NCBI GenBank assembly: GCA_016718405.1
Contig: JADKDJ010000010.1
Span: 62,001-126,000 of the forward strand
Length of the DNA: 64,000 nt
Direction of reading: 5' to 3'
Source of the DNA: Candidatus Rhodoferax odensensis
GTDB taxonomy: Bacteria; Pseudomonadota; Gammaproteobacteria; Burkholderiales; Burkholderiaceae_C
The notes beneath the pieces were generated by a model. The model was given only the letters and a program-made list of their open reading frames with translations, made no database searches and was not told the DNA's origin. Every line of letters starts with the position of its first letter. Within the stretch, counting starts at the first letter, position 1. Made by a program: the position numbers and the translations under genes. Of the stretch, positions 59,262 to 64,000 are shown piece by piece.

Positions 59262-60071
59262 ATGCCATCCTATCTCCCTTCCCAACCGCAATCGAACACG
59301 CAACCCTGCGCGTGGCATCAATTCGTCGTGCGCTTGGTGCCGATGTTGCTCGCCGCGGTGATGGGCGTCGGGGGGACCGCCCGAGCGAGTGAACCCGTTC
59401 GAATCATCACAGAAGAGTTCCCACCCTACAACTACACCGACCAGGGCAAGATTACCGGCCTGAGCACACAAGTTGTGGAAGCCGTGTTGAAAGAGCTCAA
59501 ACTGCAGGGAGATTTTCAATCCCTTCCGTGGGCGCGCGCCTACGATACCGCGCGCAATGCCTCAGGCGTACTGATCTACTCCATCGGACGCACGCCCGAG
59601 CGGGAGCCTTTGTTCAAGTGGGTTGGTGTCATTGCGCCCACCGACTACTACCTGTATGCCCTGCCCGGCCGGCCTTTCAAGCTCGAGTCGCTGGACATGG
59701 CCAAGCAGTACCAGATCGGCACCGTGAACCAGGATGTGGGCGAGCAGTTTCTGCTGGCGCATGGTTTCGTCAAGGGTCAGAACCTGCAGTCCAGCGTCAA
59801 ATACGAACTCAACTACCAGAAGCTCAAGCTCGGGCGCATTGACCTGTGGATCATGTCCGAACTCACCGCCAACCACCTGGCCCGCCAGGCCGGTGACGAC
59901 CCGACCAAGACCTTGGCCAAGGTCTACCGCATCTCCGATTTGAGCAGCGAGGGTTACTACATGGCTTTCGGTAGCCAAACCCCCGATGCGACCGTGGTGC
60001 AATTCAGGAAGGGCCTGGACACAATCAAGAAGAACGGGACGTTCGACGCCCTGAAGAAGAAATGGCTGTAG
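59262..60071 (+). CDS. periplasmic solute-binding protein, family 3
   Basis: A 269-residue protein with a signal peptide (LVPMLLAAVMGVGGTARA-SE). The SBP family 3 fold is visible: VRIITEEFPPYNYTDQGKITG near the N-terminus, VLIYSIGRTPERE, and the second lobe with YQIGTVNQDVGEQFLL. No lipobox and no permease or ATPase gene adjoins. It lies 34 bp before a membrane diguanylate cyclase, so it may present ligand to that sensor. Confidence 0.89.
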   Translation: MPSYLPSQPQSNTQPCAWHQFVVRLVPMLLAAVMGVGGTARASEPVRIITEEFPPYNYTDQGKITGLSTQVVEAVLKELKLQGDFQSLPWARAYDTARNASGVLIYSIGRTPEREPLFKWVGVIAPTDYYLYALPGRPFKLESLDMAKQYQIGTVNQDVGEQFLLAHGFVKGQNLQSSVKYELNYQKLKLGRIDLWIMSELTANHLARQAGDDPTKTLAKVYRISDLSSEGYYMAFGSQTPDATVVQFRKGLDTIKKNGTFDALKKKWL

Positions 60072-60105
60072 CGGCACTTGCTTCAAGCCAAACCTTGGGG
60101 CAGGC

Positions 60106-61461
60106 ATGCAGGCGCTAGATCGGCCAGCACACTCGTTGGGCACGCGCCTGGTGGTGGCGACGCTGATGTTTTGTCTGCTGCTTACCGTGGCCTCCACCTG
60201 CGTCTTGACGCTGCTGGCCTGGAACGCCGGCTTGACCAAAATGAACGCCGAGCTGGCACAGATCGAGCAGGTCTACCAGGGCACACTGACCAAAGCCATC
60301 TGGGAGCTGGACCGGGACTCCCTGCAGACCCACGTCATGGGTGCGGCGCGGGTACCGGCGGTGGGCAAGATCGTGCTCAAGGTGACACTCGCCAACCGCC
60401 CCCCGGAGTTGTTCGAGGGCATCAGCGATGGCTGGACCTTGGTCGGAATGGCGCCCACTCGGCAGTTGACCCTGACCTACGAACCCTTTGCCGGCGCCCG
60501 TGAACTGGTCGGTGAGCTGACGCTGCATGGCGACGAGCGCGTGTTATGGCAGCGCCTGCGAAGTCAACTCGCCACCATCGTGATTACCCAACTGTTGCAA
60601 GCGCTGGCGCTGGCGGCGCTGATCATGCTGGCGTTCAATCGGCTGGTCACGGTTCACGTCAAGCGTATTGCGGCGCACCTGGCGCGGTTGACCCCGGGCA
60701 ACCTGGGCCTGGCCTTGAGCTTGCATCGCGGGGCCAGGCACCGCGATGAGCTGACGCTACTGGTGTCTGGCATCAACGAGCTGCAAGGCAGTCTGGCGAC
60801 CTACCTCGCGCAGCACCAACAGCATGAGCACGAACTGGCCGGCCACCGCGACCGGCTGGCCCAACTGGTGGACGAACGCACCGCCGAGCTGCAGGCCGTC
60901 AATACGCGGCTGCAGAGTCTGGCCCGCACCGACCAGCTGACCGGCCTGGCCAACCGCCGCCACTTCGACGAAGTCAAGCATGACGAGTTGCGCCGCGCAT
61001 TGCGCAGCGGTCAGGACCTGGCCCTGCTGATCTGCGACATCGACTACTTCAAGGATTACAACGACCACTACGGCCATGCCATGGGCGACCACTGCCTGTG
61101 TGCCGTGGCGCAAACCATGCGAGCCAGCCTGGCTCGCGCGGGCGACATGATCGCGCGCATCGGCGGCGAAGAGTTCGCCGTGCTGCTGCCATCCACCAAC
61201 GAAGTCACTGCCCGCATGCTGGCCCAGCGCGTGCGCCAGGCGGTGTTCGATTGTGGCATCGCGCACGAACGCTCCAAAGCCGCCAAGGTCGTGACCATCA
61301 GCGTCGGACTGGCGGTGCTGGCCGCTGGCGATGCGCAGGAGTTCGATGCCTTGTTCCAGCGTGCCGATCAGGCCCTGTATCGGGCCAAGGCCAACGGACG
61401 CAATCAAGTGGCAGGACCGATTCTGATCAGCCAAAGCAACGCAAACGGAGAACCGCAATGA
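60106..61461 (+). CDS. membrane diguanylate cyclase (periplasmic domain, HAMP, GGDEF)
   Basis: A 451-residue c-di-GMP synthase. TM1 (LVVATLMFCLLLTVASTCVLTLLA; about 15-38), a periplasmic domain of about 120 residues (40-160), TM2 (about 165-185), HAMP (about 186-240), coiled coil, then GGDEF with intact RIGGEEFAVLL (about 350) and DQLTGLANRR. The c-di-GMP inhibitory RxxD site is not obvious. It sits between two family-3 binding proteins and overlaps the second by ATGA, implying one mRNA and a linked function. Confidence 0.92.
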   Translation: MQALDRPAHSLGTRLVVATLMFCLLLTVASTCVLTLLAWNAGLTKMNAELAQIEQVYQGTLTKAIWELDRDSLQTHVMGAARVPAVGKIVLKVTLANRPPELFEGISDGWTLVGMAPTRQLTLTYEPFAGARELVGELTLHGDERVLWQRLRSQLATIVITQLLQALALAALIMLAFNRLVTVHVKRIAAHLARLTPGNLGLALSLHRGARHRDELTLLVSGINELQGSLATYLAQHQQHEHELAGHRDRLAQLVDERTAELQAVNTRLQSLARTDQLTGLANRRHFDEVKHDELRRALRSGQDLALLICDIDYFKDYNDHYGHAMGDHCLCAVAQTMRASLARAGDMIARIGGEEFAVLLPSTNEVTARMLAQRVRQAVFDCGIAHERSKAAKVVTISVGLAVLAAGDAQEFDALFQRADQALYRAKANGRNQVAGPILISQSNANGEPQ

Positions 61462-62183
61462 GAAACTGTCTCTTTTCTTTCGGACTCAGCGTGGCCCTGC
61501 TGATGCCAGCGGCAGCACAAACGATTCACGTAGTCACCGAACAGACACCCTATACCTACATGGTGGACGGCAAGGTGGCAGGCTCCGCCACTGAAGTCGT
61601 GGAGCTGAGCCTGCAGCGCGCCGGCCTGAAGGACTACCGGGTCAATCTTTACCCGTGGGCGCACGCCTACGACCTGGCGCTGAAAACGCCCAATGTGCTG
61701 ATCTACCTGATTGCCAGAACCGCCGCGCGCGAGAACCAGTTTCGCTGGGCCGGCGAGATCATGAAGATTCAGTATCACCTGTATCGGCTCAAGCAGCGCC
61801 CGCTGGCCATCACCGACCTCGAGTCCGCCAAGCGTTTCACCATCGGCGTCATGCGCGACGACGTGCGCCAGCAATACCTCATCACCAAGGGCTTTGACCG
61901 CCTGGTGGTTTCGGCGCAATCGGTGGACAATTTCCGCAAGCTGCTCAGCGGGCAGGTTGACCTGGTTCCGCTAACCACCGATGACGCGTCGTCCCTGTGC
62001 AAGGAGACCCGCTTCGACTGCACGGGTCTGGAGCGAGTCATGACACTCGACGAAGCATCGACCGGCTTGTACATGGCCTACAGCCTCAGCACCCCCGATG
62101 CTGTGGTTCAACGCACACAGCGCGCGTTTGACAAGCTCAAGACTGAGGGCCATGTCAAACGCATCATGGAGCGATCGCCCTAG
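61458..62183 (+). CDS. periplasmic solute-binding protein, family 3 (second)
   Basis: A 241-residue protein. Signal peptide (LFSFGLSVALLMPAAA-QT), then IHVVTEQTPYTYMVDGKVAG and LIYLIARTAARENQFRWAGE, similar in plan to the first binding protein in the operon but clearly diverged. The start overlaps the cyclase stop (ATGA). Two Cys in the second lobe (SLCKETRFDC) may form a disulfide. With no transporter genes nearby, a sensory role is likelier than uptake. Confidence 0.88.
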   Translation: MRNCLFSFGLSVALLMPAAAQTIHVVTEQTPYTYMVDGKVAGSATEVVELSLQRAGLKDYRVNLYPWAHAYDLALKTPNVLIYLIARTAARENQFRWAGEIMKIQYHLYRLKQRPLAITDLESAKRFTIGVMRDDVRQQYLITKGFDRLVVSAQSVDNFRKLLSGQVDLVPLTTDDASSLCKETRFDCTGLERVMTLDEASTGLYMAYSLSTPDAVVQRTQRAFDKLKTEGHVKRIMERSP

Positions 62184-62242
62184 GCCAAGCGCGCTCGTGG
62201 CGCGATCCACCAAAGGCGACCGCCACACCAACGAACACGCGC

Positions 62243-62758
62243 ATGCACATCGACCCCACCGGCGAACGACGCGGCACGCCAATCGTGATTGACGTCGAGG
62301 CGTCCGGATTCGGGCGCCACAGCTACCCGATCGAGATTGGGTTTGTGCTGCCAGATGGCCATGCGTTTTGCACGCTGATTCAGCCTGAACCCGAGTGGAC
62401 GCATTGGGACAGTTCGGCCGAACGCGTGCACCACATTGCTCGCACTCTGCTGCTGCAACGTGGCCGCCCAGCGTTGGAGGTGGCGCAATTGCTCAACCAA
62501 CACCTCAATGGGTGTGTCGTGTATTCCGATGGCTGGGCCAACGACTACAGTTGGCTGGGCGTGCTGTTCGATGTGGCGCAACTGTCACCTCGCTTCAAAC
62601 TGGAGAATCTGCGCGCGCTGTTGCGCGACGACGAGGCCGATCGCTGGCACACGGTCAAGCAGCAAGTGGCGCAGGAGCGCGGAGCGCAACGCCACCGCGC
62701 CAGCGCGGACGCGCGGCTGCTGCAATTGACGCTGCTTCGACTACGGGCTCTTGTTTGA
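62243..62758 (+). CDS. 3'-5' exonuclease-like protein (DEDDh)
   Basis: A 171-residue protein. Exo I motif VIDVEASGFG supplies D and E; Exo II is near YSDGWANDYSWL; Exo III supplies H and D in RHRASADARLL. It is smaller than DnaQ-type polymerase subunits. RNA or DNA substrate is unknown. A single gene, convergent with the acetyl-CoA hydrolase gene across a repeat pair. Confidence 0.83.
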   Translation: MHIDPTGERRGTPIVIDVEASGFGRHSYPIEIGFVLPDGHAFCTLIQPEPEWTHWDSSAERVHHIARTLLLQRGRPALEVAQLLNQHLNGCVVYSDGWANDYSWLGVLFDVAQLSPRFKLENLRALLRDDEADRWHTVKQQVAQERGAQRHRASADARLLQLTLLRLRALV

Positions 62759-62761
62759 TCG

Positions 62762-62884
62762 GTTGGGGTCAGAGCACGTTTGCTACGCAAAGTGGTCTGA
62801 CCCGCAAAGTCAAACAGCCAACATCCGACAATCAGTTGGGGTCAGAGCACGTTTGCTGCGCAAAGTGGTCTGACCCGCAAAGTC
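62762..62884. repeat. tandem REP-like palindromes, GGGGTCAGAGCAC family, copies 2 and 3
   Basis: Two 50-bp copies (62762-62811 and 62835-62884), identical but for one base, are separated by 23 bp. Each has GGGTCAGAGCAC facing GTGGTCTGACCC around GTTTGCTRCGCAAA, which also self-pairs. They fill the space between two convergent genes and resemble the copy at 25.3 kb. Confidence 0.88.
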
Positions 62885-64000
62885 TCACAAATTGCCGGCG
62901 AACAGGCGGCGGATCAGCAGGTCCTTGAAACTGTGGGCGTCGGCCAAGCCGAGGCGCTCCAGGTAGGCCTGTGGCGCCGGTTTGTCCTCCCATAGCGCTT
63001 TGATCGCCATGGTCAGCAATTCGGATGGGTGATGGCTGGCGTGTTTGATGCGCTTCATGGCTCGCACCATGTGGAGCTCATCATCCGTCAGATCCGTGCC
63101 AAACGGGAAGTCCGGCAACAGCCCGGCCTCCGCCCAAGGGTGCAGTTTGGCCTCCAGCGCCTCCGGCAGGTTGTTGCGGTAACGATCCGGCACACTGTAG
63201 TCAGCCTCCAGCTTGCCATGAGCCTTGGCCTGCTTGACCAACTCGTCCTGAAAGCGCGAGTCCGCAATCGCGATCAAGCGCTTGACCACCTCACCGTCGG
63301 GCTGGCCGCGCAAGTCGGCTACGCCGTATTCAGTCACGAACAGGTCGCGCAGATGGCGCGGAATGGTGACGTGACCATAGTTCCAGACGATGCTGCTCTT
63401 GAGCCCGTCCTTGTTGTCATGCGTGGCACGCAGCATCATCAGCAAGCGCGCGTCGGGCAGGGCATGCGCCATGGCCACGAAGTTGTACTGGCCGCCAACC
63501 CCGCTGACCACTTGCCCCGACTCCAGCGCATCGCTGGCTGCGGCCCCCAGCAGCGTGACTTTCATGGTCGTATTCATGAAACGCGCCTTGCGGCGCTGCG
63601 CACGCTTGAGCTCGCCATCGCCATAGAGCTGGTTGATGAAGTCGATCCGTGTCATGTCAATCTTGGCCAAGTCCTGTGCCGGCATGGTGCGCAGTCGCTC
63701 GTAAAAGTCGCGCGGACCCAGGAAGAAGCCGCCCGTCATGAAGAAGCCACCTGTCAGGCGGGGGCCGAGCATGTTCGCTGCAACACAATCAAAGCAAGCG
63801 CTATCGAGCAGGTTCGCATCGCAACGCCGGTCCTCCAACACCAGCTTCCCGTCCTCAAGCTCGACTCCGGCCCGCAGCACGCCAAAGCGCTTCAGAAACG
63901 CCAAGTCGTCCTCACCCAGCGGTGAGCGGATTCGACCGGCGTCCAAGAGGGCGCGCAAGGTGTCGGGCGTTACCACTTCATCTTTGATGCGTCCATCGTT
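62885..64000 (-). CDS. acetyl-CoA hydrolase/transferase family protein, C-terminal part
   Basis: About 371 codons; the gene continues beyond the window. The C-terminal family domain is clear: LTGGFFMTGGFFLGPRDFY, VSGVGGQYNFVAMAHAL, and RDLFVTEYGVADLRGQPD. The family moves CoA between acyl-CoA and acetate, succinate or propionate. The N-terminal half, where the active-site Glu loop begins, is outside, so substrate cannot be assigned. Confidence 0.89.
   Translation of the reverse strand, partial: NDGRIKDEVVTPDTLRALLDAGRIRSPLGEDDLAFLKRFGVLRAGVELEDGKLVLEDRRCDANLLDSACFDCVAANMLGPRLTGGFFMTGGFFLGPRDFYERLRTMPAQDLAKIDMTRIDFINQLYGDGELKRAQRRKARFMNTTMKVTLLGAAASDALESGQVVSGVGGQYNFVAMAHALPDARLLMMLRATHDNKDGLKSSIVWNYGHVTIPRHLRDLFVTEYGVADLRGQPDGEVVKRLIAIADSRFQDELVKQAKAHGKLEADYSVPDRYRNNLPEALEAKLHPWAEAGLLPDFPFGTDLTDDELHMVRAMKRIKHASHHPSELLTMAIKALWEDKPAPQAYLERLGLADAHSFKDLLIRRLFAGNL

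Noticed and set aside
62762..62884. CRISPR array
   Set aside because: Only two repeat units with one 23-bp gap, each an internal palindrome, and no cas genes. REP-like repeat fits better.

Overview
The window is about 63-65% GC and densely coded. It carries typical Burkholderiales genes: an SDR-type threonine dehydrogenase paired with Kbl, the DUF3305/DUF3306/4Fe-4S/TorD cluster, the rubrerythrin/Fe-S/DUF3501 operon, and a FAD monooxygenase with a DUF2783 partner. Gene content and intergenic repeats suggest Comamonadaceae, near Rhodoferax or Polaromonas. That placement is inferred from gene families, not from a phylogenetic marker. There are no rRNA genes, CRISPR arrays, phage or intact insertion sequences. 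One tRNA-Leu(CAA) is present.

Layout. 0-5 kb: 3' end of dinB, a small membrane protein, a chemoreceptor, queF, a frameshifted alpha/beta hydrolase and yaaA. 5-10 kb: the rubrerythrin/HdrD-like Fe-S/DUF3501 operon with its own terminator, then a FAD monooxygenase and DUF2783. 10-17.5 kb: valS, galU, tusA, a NUDIX hydrolase, cysM, tRNA-Leu and a DUF2855 protein. 17.5-20.6 kb: a membrane GGDEF-EAL protein. 20.7-30.6 kb: a heavy-metal (probably Cu/Ag) export island, with a TolC-adaptor-RND operon carrying three accessory periplasmic proteins and a CusF-like chaperone, and a divergent two-component system. 30.7-35.2 kb: ilvE-type aminotransferase and a SNF2 helicase. 35.4-45 kb: dadA, a VF530 protein, a CheR-PAS-GGDEF-EAL protein, DUF1161 and M23 peptidase, fhs, an ArsC/Spx-like protein and a pentapeptide protein. 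45-49 kb: TorD-like chaperone, 4Fe-4S protein, DUF3306 and DUF3305 (formate dehydrogenase accessory type). 49-56 kb: msrBA, prc, an orphan mlaF, an SDR protein, a ferredoxin reductase and a GFA protein. 56-59 kb: XRE-cupin regulator divergent from kbl-tdh. 59-62 kb: a periplasmic binding protein / diguanylate cyclase / binding protein operon. 62-64 kb: an exonuclease, a duplicated palindromic repeat and a partial acetyl-CoA hydrolase/transferase.

The most interesting elements are the compact SBP-DGC-SBP operon (a candidate periplasmic-solute to c-di-GMP circuit), the kbl-tdh promoter with two 14-bp direct repeats exactly 20 bp apart facing its likely regulator, and the metal-efflux operon with its accessory proteins and a possible operator.

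Data quality matters here. At least 13 single-base indels break otherwise well-conserved genes, and nine of them lie between 28.5 and 33.9 kb. Several fall in homopolymers and hit genes expected to be intact, so sequencing or assembly error is more likely than gene decay. Treat the frameshifted genes as probably functional until resequenced.
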